The notes under the pieces: model-generated
The model's database searches: none
The model's input: the letters and a program-made list of their open reading frames with translations, nothing else
Told to the model about the DNA's origin: nothing
Position numbers and translations under genes: made by a program
Source: Bacillota bacterium
Lineage (GTDB): Bacteria > Bacillota > Sulfobacillia > JABLXB01
DNA: 34,781 nucleotides
Assembly: GCA_018434225.1 (NCBI GenBank)
Contig: JAHDPS010000015.1
Span: 1 to 34,781 of the forward strand
Reading direction: 5' to 3'
Shown: positions 1 through 7,825 of the stretch, in pieces
How positions within the stretch are numbered: the stretch's first letter is position 1
Layout: every line of letters starts with the position of its first letter

Positions 1-750
1 GTTAACGTCCTATTCGCCGTCACTCAGTTCGCCGACCTTGTCAAAACAGCCATCATGGAAAAGGTGGACTTCGTTGTATCCGGAGCGGGTTTTTCCAGGG
101 ATATGTACACCTGGGGCAGGGAAGGCGGGGTCCCGATCCTTCCCATAGTCTCCTCGGCGAGGCTCGCCAGGGCGGCGGAGAGGCTGGGGGCGAGCGCGAT
201 AGTCGTGGAAGGGGCTGAAGCAGGCGGCCACCTGGGCACCGACAGGCCCATCAGGGAGATCGTCCCGGAGGTCCGCGGCGTTACGGGCCTGCCGGTGATC
301 GCCGCCGGCGGCATAGCCGACGGTCGCGAGGCCGCTGACCTGTTCGAATTGGGGGCTGACGGGGTGCAGGTTGGGACCAGGTTCATCGCCAGCGAAGAGT
401 GCACGGCCCCTAGCGATTTCAAGATGATGCACGTGGCTACCAGGCCGGAAGACATGGTGCTGGTGAACAGCCCCGTGGGGTTGCCCGGGCGCGCCATCCG
501 CAACCCGTTCTGGGAGAGGGTTGTGAAGGGGGAGAACCTGGAACCGGACGGGTGCCGGGGGTGCTTGAAGCAATGCTCTCACCGGTTCTGCATCCTCGAC
601 GCCCTCAGGCGAGCCCAACAGGGAGACGTGGGCAACGGGCTCGTGTTTTCGGGATTGAGCGCGCTCAGGATCAAAAGCATTCTTCCCGTTGGGGAGATCA
701 TGCGCCTCCTGGCGGCGGGGGAGTCTGAGTCCTTCGCGTTGAGCACCTGA
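1..750 (+). CDS. Nitronate monooxygenase family protein (5' end outside window)
   Basis: FMN-dependent TIM-barrel enzyme of the nitronate monooxygenase / 2-nitropropane dioxygenase family, which oxidises alkyl nitronates; FabK-type enoyl-ACP reductases share the fold. The frame is open from base 1, so the N-terminus lies outside the window and the ATG at 55 is internal. Visible family features are VVSGAG near the start, VEGAEAGGHLG (the segment carrying the catalytic-region His), LPVIAAGGIADG (phosphate-binding glycine loop) and GADGVQVGTRF. The C-terminus carries a Cys-rich CRGCLKQC stretch, as in many clostridial members. It ends at TGA 748-750 and is followed by a terminator-like hairpin. 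The family is secure; the substrate is not, because FabK-like and nitronate enzymes cannot be separated from this part. Confidence 0.88.
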   Translation, partial: VNVLFAVTQFADLVKTAIMEKVDFVVSGAGFSRDMYTWGREGGVPILPIVSSARLARAAERLGASAIVVEGAEAGGHLGTDRPIREIVPEVRGVTGLPVIAAGGIADGREAADLFELGADGVQVGTRFIASEECTAPSDFKMMHVATRPEDMVLVNSPVGLPGRAIRNPFWERVVKGENLEPDGCRGCLKQCSHRFCILDALRRAQQGDVGNGLVFSGLSALRIKSILPVGEIMRLLAAGESESFALST

Positions 751-815
751 GCGATCGGAGGAAGTGAAAGCGGAGCCGTGGAACAAACGACCCATGTGGC
801 TTCGTCATAAGAGAT

Positions 816-847
816 AGCGCGTGGCGGCGCGCTGAGTTGTTTTTCCC
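816..847 (+). terminator. Rho-independent terminator candidate after the nitronate monooxygenase gene
   Basis: AGCGCG (816-821) pairs with CGCGCT (828-833) around a 6-nt loop, followed within a few bases by a run of five T. The stem is short but fully GC-paired. It lies between the stop at 750 and the next start at 874. Confidence 0.5.
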
Positions 848-873
848 GATTGTATTATGGAGGGGAGGGTCTT

Positions 874-1614
874 ATGAACAAGGGCACAGTAATCGTCTCA
901 ACAGTCATTGTATCGATAGCGCTGATAGTTTGCGCCGCGATACTCTCGAAGCCGCTCGACTCGTTCGTGAGCGCGAAGAAAAGCATTACCGTGACTGGCT
1001 CGGCGAAGAAGCAGATCAAGGCCGACCTGGCGGTTTGGAGGGGCAGTTTCTCCCGTCAGGCCGATGAACTGGCTGCCGCGTACCAGGGTATGAAGGACGA
1101 CCAGGCCAAGGTGAAGGCGTACCTGGTGAAGATGGGGATCGAAGAGAAGGACATCGTCATGCAGCCCCTGTCGACCGAGACGTTGTACATCTACGACCAG
1201 GAGCTATTGAGGAAGCTGGGCAAGAGCCAGCAGATATCCGGTTACAGGATGTTCCAGACCGTGGAGGTCAGGTCGAACGATGTCGAGAAGATCACCCAGA
1301 TTTCGCGCGAGGCATCAGTATTGATTGAGCAGGGTGTCGTCTTCCAGTCGCAGCAGCCGCAGTACATCTACACCAAGCTGAACGACTTGAAAGTCGACAT
1401 GTTGGCCGAGGCGGCCAAGGACGCGACGTCCAGGGCCTCCAAGATCGCCGCCGCCAGCGGCAGCAAGGTCGGCCACCTGCGTTCGGCCAAAATGGGCGTA
1501 TTCCAGATCACACCCGTGAACTCGACGGACGTCGCCGACTACGGCATCAACGACACCTCGACGGTGGATAAGGAGATCACCGCGGTGGTTAACTGCGAGT
1601 TCGCGCTTCAATAA
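874..1614 (+). CDS. SIMPL domain (DUF541) protein, membrane-anchored or secreted
   Basis: The 246-residue protein has an N-terminal hydrophobic segment (about residues 4-26) acting as signal peptide or anchor, then a SIMPL/DUF541 domain. The domain opens with the typical SITVTGSAKKQIKADLA segment and ends with a beta-strand TAVVNCEFAL. SIMPL proteins are periplasmic or extracytoplasmic and have no agreed biochemical role; the E. coli relative YggE is linked to oxidative stress. The start is set at ATG 874 because GGAGGGGAGGG lies directly upstream at proper spacing; a TTG at 850 is in frame but has no such site. It is a single-gene unit bounded by terminator-like hairpins on both sides. Confidence 0.85.
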   Translation: MNKGTVIVSTVIVSIALIVCAAILSKPLDSFVSAKKSITVTGSAKKQIKADLAVWRGSFSRQADELAAAYQGMKDDQAKVKAYLVKMGIEEKDIVMQPLSTETLYIYDQELLRKLGKSQQISGYRMFQTVEVRSNDVEKITQISREASVLIEQGVVFQSQQPQYIYTKLNDLKVDMLAEAAKDATSRASKIAAASGSKVGHLRSAKMGVFQITPVNSTDVADYGINDTSTVDKEITAVVNCEFALQ

Positions 1615-1675
1615 GCCCGCGGCAGGTGTACCACAGTGGACTGCACTACGATGTTGTGATGTAAGACCGAGTATG

Positions 1676-1703
1676 CGAGAGGGAGGCTCGGACCTCCCTC
1701 TCG
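1676..1703. terminator. Strong hairpin, terminator-like, after the SIMPL gene
   Basis: An 11-bp perfect stem, CGAGAGGGAGG (1676-1686) with CCTCCCTCTCG (1693-1703), closes a 6-nt loop. No T-run follows, so it could be a hairpin-only terminator or an mRNA-stabilising element. Confidence 0.45.
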
Positions 1704-1722
1704 TCGATCAAGCCGAATTCAC

Positions 1723-1734
1723 CTATTCGAATAG
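1723..1734. promoter_or_regulatory. 12-bp perfect palindrome upstream of the DUF4180 gene
   Basis: CTATTCGAATAG is a perfect palindrome, flanked by TTCA on the left and TGAA on the right, which extends the symmetry imperfectly. It lies 48 bases before the DUF4180 start and could be an operator; no regulator gene is adjacent. Confidence 0.3.
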
Positions 1735-1781
1735 GATGAACTCATCTACCCAAATATAGAGTGGACTAGGGGGGTCGTGAC

Positions 1782-2138
1782 ATGGAGTACCAGGTCGTCG
1801 AGACAGTAAATGGGAAGTATGTTGACTGTAAGGGCGTCATACGAAATGAACAGGATGCGCTTGACCTCGTGGCCGCTTGCGGCGAAAACGAAACCAACCG
1901 CCTGATGTTGTGCGCCGAGAACCTTACGGAGGATTTTTATAGACTATCTACCGGGTTGGCCGGTGCTGTGTTGCAGAAATTCGTAGACTACTTCGTAAAG
2001 GCGGCGGCAATACTTCCCTCTGAACTGGCCGGCCGGGGACGGTTCGGTGAAATGGTGCTGGAATCAAACCTGGGGAACCAATTCCGCGTATTCGCCAGTC
2101 GAGACGAGGCCGAGCGGTGGCTCACCGGTAGTCCGTAA
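1782..2138 (+). CDS. DUF4180 domain-containing protein
   Basis: A small (118 aa) soluble protein matching the DUF4180 pattern. It shows DALDLVAACGENETNRLML, then a FYRLSTGLAGAVLQKFVDY core, then a C-terminal FASRDEAERWL segment. This family often sits beside regulators or as a lone gene and has no established function; the alpha/beta outline recalls STAS-like folds, which is only an impression. GGGGGGTCGTGAC precedes ATG 1782. It converges with the MazF-type toxin gene, with 33 bases between the two stops. Confidence 0.75.
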   Translation: MEYQVVETVNGKYVDCKGVIRNEQDALDLVAACGENETNRLMLCAENLTEDFYRLSTGLAGAVLQKFVDYFVKAAAILPSELAGRGRFGEMVLESNLGNQFRVFASRDEAERWLTGSP

Positions 2139-2171
2139 TGTTTGTTTACAGCAGACGGGTCCCAGCGACTA

Positions 2172-2504
2172 CTACAGTCCGAGGCTGTGGCGGATGGCTT
2201 GATCCACCTTGAGCATCATAGGCGGGGAGAGATGCCCGATCTTGTTCAGCAGGCGCTCCTTGTCGACTGTGAGGATCTGGTCCAGTTTGATGGTGCTCCT
2301 TTGAGGCAGGCCGCTATCCTCCGGTTCAACGATCACCTGGAATGGGTAGGAACCCTTGATTGTGGTGGTCACCGCGGCGACTATTGTTGTTGAGGAATAA
2401 AGGTTGCCAATGTCATTCTGGATAATGAGCGCCGGCCTTGCGCCGGTTTGCTCGCGCCCCCTGCCCGGAGACCAATCGACCATGTATAGATCCCCTCTAT
2501 TCAT
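2172..2504 (-). CDS. mazF: MazF/PemK-type endoribonuclease toxin
   Basis: At 110 residues this is the usual MazF length. It begins MNRGDLYMVDWSP and carries the family marks GREQTGARPALIIQND (catalytic-loop Arg and the conserved RP-A-IIQ strand) and STIKLDQILTVDKERL (the conserved Thr/Asp segment). MazF toxins cleave mRNA at short sequence motifs in the cytoplasm and are neutralised by a cognate antitoxin. The ATG at 2504 is chosen because it gives the canonical N-terminus; a longer frame to 2639 overlaps the whole antitoxin and has no family similarity. It overlaps the antitoxin gene by 8 bases, so the two are very likely translationally coupled. Confidence 0.9.
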   Translation of the reverse strand: MNRGDLYMVDWSPGRGREQTGARPALIIQNDIGNLYSSTTIVAAVTTTIKGSYPFQVIVEPEDSGLPQRSTIKLDQILTVDKERLLNKIGHLSPPMMLKVDQAIRHSLGL

Positions 2505-2739
2505 CGCGGAGGACCACCTCCGATTGTGCGGGAAGACATGACTCGGCGTCCAGGCGGTTGTCCTCGGCGTACTGCCTATATCCCTCAGCCATCCGCGTCT
2601 CGATCTCAGCCCGCTCGGCTCCTTCGATGATGTCCGCAATCACCTTGCTGCGGCATGCCTTGCTCTTCTTGGCGCGGCGGTCCACAAAGGCGGCCAGATC
2701 CGATTCTAGCGTTATCGTGACCCTTACCTTCCTGCTCAT
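2497..2739 (-). CDS. Ribbon-helix-helix antitoxin paired with MazF
   Basis: An 80-residue protein whose N-terminal half reads as a ribbon-helix-helix DNA-binding domain. The beta-strand RKVRVTITLESDL is followed by helices containing VIADIIEGAERAE; the acidic C-terminal tail (ESCLPAQSEVVLRDE) would wrap the toxin. Such antitoxins repress their own operon and block MazF. ATG 2739 is preferred because AGGTG (minus strand, 2746-2750) is then about 6 bases upstream; ATG 2742 and GTG 2748 are in frame but too close to it. First gene of the two-gene minus-strand operon. The AT-rich stretch 2749-2800 upstream is the likely promoter and operator. Confidence 0.82.
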   Translation of the reverse strand: MSRKVRVTITLESDLAAFVDRRAKKSKACRSKVIADIIEGAERAEIETRMAEGYRQYAEDNRLDAESCLPAQSEVVLRDE

Positions 2740-2807
2740 CATAGTCACCTCATGTATATCATATCACACGAGATGTCATACGATCGATCATACTGTGCTC
2801 ACACCAT

Positions 2808-3110
2808 CTTTTTCCGAAGGGCTACCTCCGGACTCAGGGGATCACCGAAGTGAGAGACACGAACCAGGTAGCGAACTATACTTTGCTGGAGTGGGACGAC
2901 AACATGAGCATTGGCGATCTTCCTCCTGCGGAGTATGTTTCAATTTACTCTAACCGTTTCGACACTTGGCAACTCGACCGGATGATGGACTTGCATGCTC
3001 TTCCCGCTGGATGGGAGACCATGAGATATCCGGAGTTCCTGGCGAAAAGAAGAAGACTGATGGCCGGGGTCATCAGAAGGGGATTCGAAATGCTGCTCCC
3101 GGATGGGTAA
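2808..3110 (+). pseudogene. C-terminal remnant of a DUF262-type protein
   Basis: The frame reads a segment resembling the C-terminus of DUF262-family (GmrS/ParB-nuclease-like) defence proteins: YLRTQGITEVRDTNQVANY, then LLEWDDNMSI, then LHALPAGWETMRYPEFLAKRR. The similarity starts near 2811, upstream of the only plausible start (GTG 2850), so the piece is the tail of a once larger gene whose front is missing. The remaining frame has no ribosome binding site worth noting. The MazEF-type operon sits immediately upstream on the other strand and may mark the breakpoint. Family assignment rests on remembered C-terminal motifs, so it is moderate. Confidence 0.55.
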
Positions 3111-3161
3111 ACCCCCGCTTTGCAGTGAGCTGATTATGCACGAGGCTGGATAGTGCACTTC

Positions 3162-3440
3162 TCAACCGGTCTGGGACAGCCAATAATCCGCGGGGGCCAG
3201 CAGGAATTCATCGAGAGGGATGCCCTGCCCTCCGACCAATAGACATCGATAGTGACCCAAGGCTTGGGGTAACGCCTGTAGGCCGGGCAAGGAGTCCTTG
3301 CGCCGGCTGCTGGTCACCTCAATGGCGACCACTTCCGGCCCGCACGTACTTCTGAGGGCCGGGATAACCACCGAAGTACAGGTACTCATCCAGGGGCCAG
3401 CCAAACGCCTGTCGCATCTCGCTGTACGACCAGTGGGAGA
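3162..3440 (-). pseudogene. Decayed DUF4143-type AAA ATPase (internal and C-terminal pieces)
   Basis: Two pieces of one protein family lie in different minus-strand frames. Near 3330-3440 the translation reads HWSYSEMRQAFGWPLDEY followed by LYFGGYPG, a characteristic mid-protein segment of DUF4143 ATPases. Downstream, in another frame, follows VVAIEVTSSRR ... LPGLQALPQALGHYRCLLV, the C-terminal nuclease-like strand and helix of the same family. The ATPase domain is absent and the middle is deleted or frameshifted, so this is a non-functional remnant. Known intact members are about 400 residues long with an N-terminal Walker ATPase. Confidence 0.6.
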
Positions 3441-3441
3441 C

Positions 3442-3471
3442 ATTATACTCAATACATTGAGTAATTTTCAA
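3442..3471 (-). promoter_or_regulatory. Minus-strand promoter-like site overlapping a palindrome
   Basis: On the minus strand TTGAAA (3466-3471) and TATAAT (3442-3447) are separated by 18 bases. The spacer holds most of a palindrome, TACTCAAT-AC-ATTGAGTA (3446-3463, 8-bp arms). This looks like a regulated sigma-A type promoter, but it points only into the decayed ATPase piece, so it is probably a relic or has been left behind by rearrangement. Confidence 0.35.
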
Positions 3472-3746
3472 CAGGCAGATGAGAAGTTATACCTTCGCCC
3501 CATAATCATCACCATCCGCAGGCAGGGAACTCCATGCACTCGTGGAGTGTTGCTTTGCACTATGGATGGGCACAGTCGTTGTACCGTGTGAACAAAGGAC
3601 GGTGCTCGACGACGCAGAACCGGGTAGGGCAATCGGCGGAACCCGTCTACTGCCGGGACGCCGACGATGCCGATCGTGCGGGCTACGTGACCCCAGCGCC
3701 CGTTCGAGCGGGATCGCTGCACTTCATCAGGGGAGGGACAGGAATA
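3472..3746. other. Intergenic stretch upstream of the racemase gene
   Basis: No supported gene is seen here. A weak inverted repeat ACTCCA...TGGAGT lies near 3530-3550. Open frames crossing the region on both strands have no family features. The promoter for the racemase-permease operon should lie here, but no clear -35/-10 pair was found. Confidence 0.3.
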
Positions 3747-4505
3747 ATGGGTGGCGCGATCAGGATCCTGGATCTGTTCCCCGATGTTTACCTGGATGAG
3801 TTCAAGGAGGACCTGGCCGATCGGAGATCTCTCGCCGAATATCTCGAGCGTCAGACCAATGGGGCGGTTACGCTTGAGACGGTATTCGTTGACAAAGGCA
3901 ACGCATCGATTGAAGACATGTACGATGAGGCCCTGGCAGCCCCGTACGTATTGCAGAAGGTGAAATGGGCTGAGACGAACGGTTTTCATGCTGTGGTCGT
4001 GGACTGCTTCATCGACGTCGCGCTCGATGCCGCGAGGGAGCTTGTGGAAATCCCCGTTATGGGGGCGTGCCAGTCGTCTTGCAGCCTGGCGGCCAGGCTT
4101 GGCGGCAGGTTCTCCGTGTTATGTGTGCTACCGGATATGGACCGTCCGATCAGGGCGAACCTGGCGAAGTATGGGCTGATCGGCAATCTCGTGTCAATAC
4201 GCTCAGTCAACGTCCCTGTACTGGATCTGCGGAAAGACGCCGGGAGAAGAATCGCGGAGGAAGCCAAGAAAGCCGTGCTCAGCGACGGGGCCTGCACGCT
4301 GGTGTTGGGATGCACCGGCATGTCTCCGATAGCGAAGACGCTCAGGCAAGAACTGGTTGAGAATGGCCTGGACGTACCGGTCATCGAGCCGCTCAGGGCG
4401 GCCGTATACGACGCGCTCAACTGCGTGTTGCTGGGGGTCAGTCATAGCAAAGCCTCGTACTTACCCGTGAAACCGAAGCACCGGGTACTCGATTGGGAAC
4501 CCTAA
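3747..4505 (+). CDS. Asp/Glu/hydantoin racemase family protein
   Basis: A 252-residue cofactor-independent racemase-type enzyme with the two-cysteine acid/base pair of the family: Cys87 in VVVDCFIDVALDAARE and Cys189 in LVLGCTGMSP. The DVALDAARE stretch and LGCTGM are closest to the hydantoin/AroM-like branch, which racemises 5-substituted hydantoins or related compounds; decarboxylases of the arylmalonate type share the fold. The start is set at ATG 3747 because GGGAGGGACAGG sits just upstream; the open frame continues to 3534 without family similarity. A NCS1 permease starts 25 bases after the stop, so an operon for importing and epimerising a cyclic amide or purine-like compound is inferred. 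Confidence 0.82.
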   Translation: MGGAIRILDLFPDVYLDEFKEDLADRRSLAEYLERQTNGAVTLETVFVDKGNASIEDMYDEALAAPYVLQKVKWAETNGFHAVVVDCFIDVALDAARELVEIPVMGACQSSCSLAARLGGRFSVLCVLPDMDRPIRANLAKYGLIGNLVSIRSVNVPVLDLRKDAGRRIAEEAKKAVLSDGACTLVLGCTGMSPIAKTLRQELVENGLDVPVIEPLRAAVYDALNCVLLGVSHSKASYLPVKPKHRVLDWEP

Positions 4506-4530
4506 AGCATTCGTAGAGGGAGGGGTTGAG

Positions 4531-5886
4531 GTGACTCAGGTGAGTCAGGCGACTCAGGTAGCTCGGTCGAAGAGTAGCAGGGAAGCCGCTTTCGACGAAG
4601 ATGTCTACGAACCCATTCCCGAGGAACGGAAGGTGCACTGGGCGTCCATAATGATGGCTTTCGTGGGTGACTGGGTGTCATTGTATTCGGTGGCGATAGG
4701 CTACGATATCGGAACGAAACTGTCGTGTCTGCCGGCTGTGTGGTCGTGCGTTCTCGGATATGCGATCGCGGGGGTCATCGCGGCTATAATGGGCGCTGTC
4801 GGAGTGAAGAAGGGACTGGCGAGCTATGTGCTTGCGAAGGGACCTCTGGCATGGTACGGCCAGACCCTGCTGGCCCTGGTGATGTTCACCGTCATCGGCT
4901 TCGGCTCCATCGGGCTCCAGGCGGACGCCGTTGGGCGGTCAGTGTGCGTATTGTACCCGGGTTTGGGGTCCTCCAGGGCTCTCGTGTCCGGGATCATGTG
5001 CGCGATAATGATGATTACCGCCATCAAGGGGATCAAGTGGATGGCCAATCTCAGCTGGGTTGCCATGCCGTTCTACTTCGTGATATCGGTCATCGCTACA
5101 ATAATAGCCGTGAACTCATTTGGAGGATTGCAGGCCGCCCTCGCGGTTGAGAAGACGGGTATGAGTTTCTCCAGGGCGGTCTTTCTTAATGCGGGGGCCT
5201 GGGGTGGGTTCGTGATGTTGATCACCGATATCACCAGGTTCCTGAGGACTAAAGCCGAGGTCTACACCATAGTTCCCATCGCTTTCGTGTTGGGTTCGAT
5301 CCCCCCGATATGTGGAGTGCTCCTGGGAGCCACGATCGGGGTGCCGTTGGAGGCCCTGTTCCCACAATTGGGCATAGGGTTGCTCGGCCTGATCTCGATC
5401 ATAGGGATAGGCTGGACCACCAATGATAGCAACGCATATACGGCCGGCCTTGCTCTTGCTACGGCGGCATATCCGTGGAAGAGGATGGGCCGGACTATGG
5501 CGACGACGATAGTCGCCGTTCTCGGGGTCATCGGAGCGATGACCGGCATAGGCCAGTTGAAGTTCTTCGAATGGATAGCGGGTTTCCACGGTTCGTACAA
5601 CATGAGTTTTGTTGGTGTTATGCTGGCCCACTACCTTATCTTGTCCAGGGGTAGGGAGATTCAGACCAACGGTCTGGCCGGCATAGTATCGTGGCTCACA
5701 GTGGGATCGCTGTGCCATTTCAATGTGCTTCCCATCCCGGTGGTCACAGGGATCGTGCTGTCTTTCGCACTGTATCCCGTTCTCTACCTCGGCGTCGAGA
5801 AACCCATGTTCGGAGAGAAGGTCGTCAGCAGGATTACCCCGGAAACATTCTGGGCAAAGGCTCCACCATCCGCGTCTCAATTCTAG
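4531..5886 (+). CDS. NCS1 family nucleobase/hydantoin permease
   Basis: A 451-residue integral membrane protein of the NCS1 (nucleobase:cation symporter-1, CodB/Mhp1-like) family with about 12 hydrophobic segments from residue 35 to 430. Family marks include the N-terminal VGDWVSLYSVAIGYDIG segment, GVKKGLASYVLAKGPLAWYG, WGGFVMLITDITRF and the WTTNDSNAYTAGLALA helix with the substrate-site Asn. NCS1 proteins take up cytosine, allantoin, hydantoins or purines with Na+ or H+. GTG 4531 follows a GGGAGGGG site. The first codons are a 9-base repeat (4534-4560) giving TQV-SQA-TQV. Its partner racemase suggests a hydantoin-like substrate; this is inference from context. Confidence 0.87.
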   Translation: MTQVSQATQVARSKSSREAAFDEDVYEPIPEERKVHWASIMMAFVGDWVSLYSVAIGYDIGTKLSCLPAVWSCVLGYAIAGVIAAIMGAVGVKKGLASYVLAKGPLAWYGQTLLALVMFTVIGFGSIGLQADAVGRSVCVLYPGLGSSRALVSGIMCAIMMITAIKGIKWMANLSWVAMPFYFVISVIATIIAVNSFGGLQAALAVEKTGMSFSRAVFLNAGAWGGFVMLITDITRFLRTKAEVYTIVPIAFVLGSIPPICGVLLGATIGVPLEALFPQLGIGLLGLISIIGIGWTTNDSNAYTAGLALATAAYPWKRMGRTMATTIVAVLGVIGAMTGIGQLKFFEWIAGFHGSYNMSFVGVMLAHYLILSRGREIQTNGLAGIVSWLTVGSLCHFNVLPIPVVTGIVLSFALYPVLYLGVEKPMFGEKVVSRITPETFWAKAPPSASQF

Positions 5887-5903
5887 GCAACTTCGTGCCC
5901 AGT

Positions 5904-5940
5904 GGGCCGCGGACCGATGAGATTCGGGGGTCCGCGGCCC
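5904..5940 (+). terminator. Strong hairpin terminator after the permease gene
   Basis: A perfect 12-bp stem, GGGCCGCGGACC (5904-5915) with GGTCCGCGGCCC (5929-5940), encloses a 13-nt loop 17 bases after the permease stop. The tail is CCCCTT rather than a long T-run; the tail may have been split from its original downstream bases by the group II intron that begins at 5949. Confidence 0.8.
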
Positions 5941-5948
5941 GCCCCTTG

Positions 5949-6108
5949 GTGTGCCTGGCATGAGCGCTATCTTTAGGGTGAAAGTCCCGAACGGTGAAAG
6001 GTGGCGGTAGCCGTAGCTGAACGGCAAGAGTGTCAGTCGTGAGGCGGAATCTGAAGGAATCTGTAGGCAAACCTCGGGCCTGAAGGTCACGAACCCCAGT
6101 TGAGGCTG
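5949..6108 (+). mobile_element. Group IIC intron, 5' fragment of domain I
   Basis: The segment begins with GTGTGCC, the conserved 5' end of a group II intron. It keeps the ordered domain I landmarks of group IIC introns: TTTAGGGTGAAAGTCCCGAA, GGCAAGAGTGTC, GGAATCTGAAGGAA, GGCAAACCTCGGGCCTGA and CACGAACCCC...TTGAGGCT. These align well with the start of the Oceanobacillus iheyensis-type intron. Similarity stops near 6108; domains II-VI, the reverse transcriptase and the 3' end are absent here and nowhere else in the window. Group IIC introns typically insert just past terminator hairpins, and this one starts 8 bases after the 5904-5940 stem. It is a dead remnant. Confidence 0.85.
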
Positions 6109-6121
6109 TCGGCACTCCACA

Positions 6122-7825
6122 TTAGGACGATTTGCGACCTGCAAGCTGAGAGGGCTCTCCTAGATTTCTGTATCTTCTGCTGGTACGGCGTGTCCTCAAG
6201 AAATCGCACGCACTTCTGAGGTCAAGTAGTGCCTGTCTCGGCAGTCCCATCTTTTTCGAGAGCCACTCTTCGTCAACCATCTGGGTAGCGACGCGAATCC
6301 CTGATGTTCTTACAACTGAGTCAACCTCCGACACAAATCGCGGTTCAACGTTAACCAATCCTGGCAGCGGGATGCGCAGCCGATCAGCCTCACTGGGCTC
6401 TACCTTGAGTACCCCGCCCCCATAGCTCCTGGCGTTCAATTCCGCACTGAACTGGAACAGTGTAGTCAGAGATCCAAGGGCCAGGCGGGGTGGATCGAAC
6501 ACCTCGTTGCCATCCCTAGGGACCAGCTGATGTATAGCGTTAGTTGAGATGACCCGCGCAGAGTTGATGATGACACGTGGTGCATACCCGGACATGTAGG
6601 TAAGGAAGGCGTCCGGTGGATCAGAAATGCTCACCAAGTACCATGGCTTGCGATTGGCACATTTGTATCGCGTATGTAGGTGATTGTCTGTTCCTTCCTG
6701 AATGAATCTCTGCGCTTCAGAGGACAACTCACCTTCTTTCGGAAGACAGACAAGAAAGCACGGTTTGTCTGCAGTCATCAGGTCGTCCAGATCGCGTCTA
6801 GAAAACTCAATTCCTGCGAAGGAGGAGGAGCTGGTGACGATCATCTTGGTAAGCCGTGCGAGAGATTCACGGCTCCGGAAATACGACGGTCTGCGGATGA
6901 AGAATTTATTACACCCAGTGACAATGCCGATGCGCGTCTTTGCCAGGCTACCAAGGGAGACGACATCGGGATTTCGAAGTAATGAATCGTAAAGCCTTAG
7001 TATCTCCTGTCCCACGAGTGAAGCGAGAATGGCAGGACTTCCATCCTCCTTGGTTAGGACTGGGACAGCACCGATACTGTTTAGATCTCCTATGTTTCGT
7101 ATGCTGTCTAGTCGAGCGACCTGTAATACTCTGTTCTTGTTGCCCCATCCTCTCGCAAGAAGGAGTATAGCCTCCTCCTCTGCATCCCTGAAGATCCGTT
7201 CACCAATCAACACGACCCGAACCTCTTCGAAGTCTGCAAATACTCTCTCTCGTACTGGTCGTGCGTATTCGGCATGAAGAAAAGCACCAGGAAGTACCAT
7301 ACCTAAGCATCCGCTTTTCCTGAGCAGAGTCAGACTGTGCAGAACGAAATAGGCCCAGTAGCTCGCGGTGTTAGACACAGAGAATCCCTCTGACTGGATT
7401 CGATTTTGAGCCTTTTGTCTGAGGTCTTCACGAAGAACGTGGCTTCTCACGTAGGGGGGGTTCCCGACAACCGCCGAGAACCCCCCCTGAGGGGCCACCG
7501 TTAGGGAGAAATCGAAGAAATCACTCGTATGGAAGTGATGCCTCGGCGCTCCAGAGCTAATGAAAGGGGTCAAGTGAGTGACTGCATCGGGGTCGATATC
7601 TGTCCCATGCACGCGCGTTAAATAGTCCCCAAAGCCAAGGTTCCTCAGTGTCTTGAATGCCGACTCCACGAAAACGCATCCACCAAAACTTGGATCCAAG
7701 ACCTGAGGGTCATTACCGTCTACGGCCCATGTTACTATAGCCTCGGCAACAGGTTTCGGCGTAGCATACTGTCCCAAAATCAACTTGTTGCCGTTACTAG
7801 TGGTCACGACCACTTCACGTTCCAC
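6122..7825 (-). CDS. N6-adenine-specific DNA methyltransferase (gamma/Eco57I-PaeR7I-like)
   Basis: A 567-residue DNA methyltransferase. Motif order is that of gamma-class adenine enzymes: GQYATP (motif X, residues 18-23), DPSFGGCVF (motif I, SAM binding, from 44), an acidic D76 in GTDIDPD (motif II), and NPPYVRS (catalytic motif IV, from 122). IGIVTGCNKFFIRRP opens the C-terminal target-recognition half, which also carries YGGGVLKVEPSEADRLRIPLP. It should methylate adenine in a specific duplex site using SAM. No nuclease domain is seen in it. GTG 7825 overlaps the upstream gene by 22 bases. It is the last gene of a four-gene overlapping operon. Its stop lies only about 14 bases from the broken end of the group II intron, so the block's left edge is here. 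Confidence 0.88.
   Translation of the reverse strand: MEREVVVTTSNGNKLILGQYATPKPVAEAIVTWAVDGNDPQVLDPSFGGCVFVESAFKTLRNLGFGDYLTRVHGTDIDPDAVTHLTPFISSGAPRHHFHTSDFFDFSLTVAPQGGFSAVVGNPPYVRSHVLREDLRQKAQNRIQSEGFSVSNTASYWAYFVLHSLTLLRKSGCLGMVLPGAFLHAEYARPVRERVFADFEEVRVVLIGERIFRDAEEEAILLLARGWGNKNRVLQVARLDSIRNIGDLNSIGAVPVLTKEDGSPAILASLVGQEILRLYDSLLRNPDVVSLGSLAKTRIGIVTGCNKFFIRRPSYFRSRESLARLTKMIVTSSSSFAGIEFSRRDLDDLMTADKPCFLVCLPKEGELSSEAQRFIQEGTDNHLHTRYKCANRKPWYLVSISDPPDAFLTYMSGYAPRVIINSARVISTNAIHQLVPRDGNEVFDPPRLALGSLTTLFQFSAELNARSYGGGVLKVEPSEADRLRIPLPGLVNVEPRFVSEVDSVVRTSGIRVATQMVDEEWLSKKMGLPRQALLDLRSACDFLRTRRTSRRYRNLGEPSQLAGRKSS

Noticed and set aside
3534-3746. Upstream extension of the racemase frame
   Set aside because: The added 71 residues have no similarity to racemases, and a strong ribosome binding site stands before ATG 3747.
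5116-6144. 342-residue minus-strand open frame across the permease end and intron fragment
   Set aside because: It crosses a terminator hairpin and an intron remnant and has no family similarity; the permease frame is clearly the real one.
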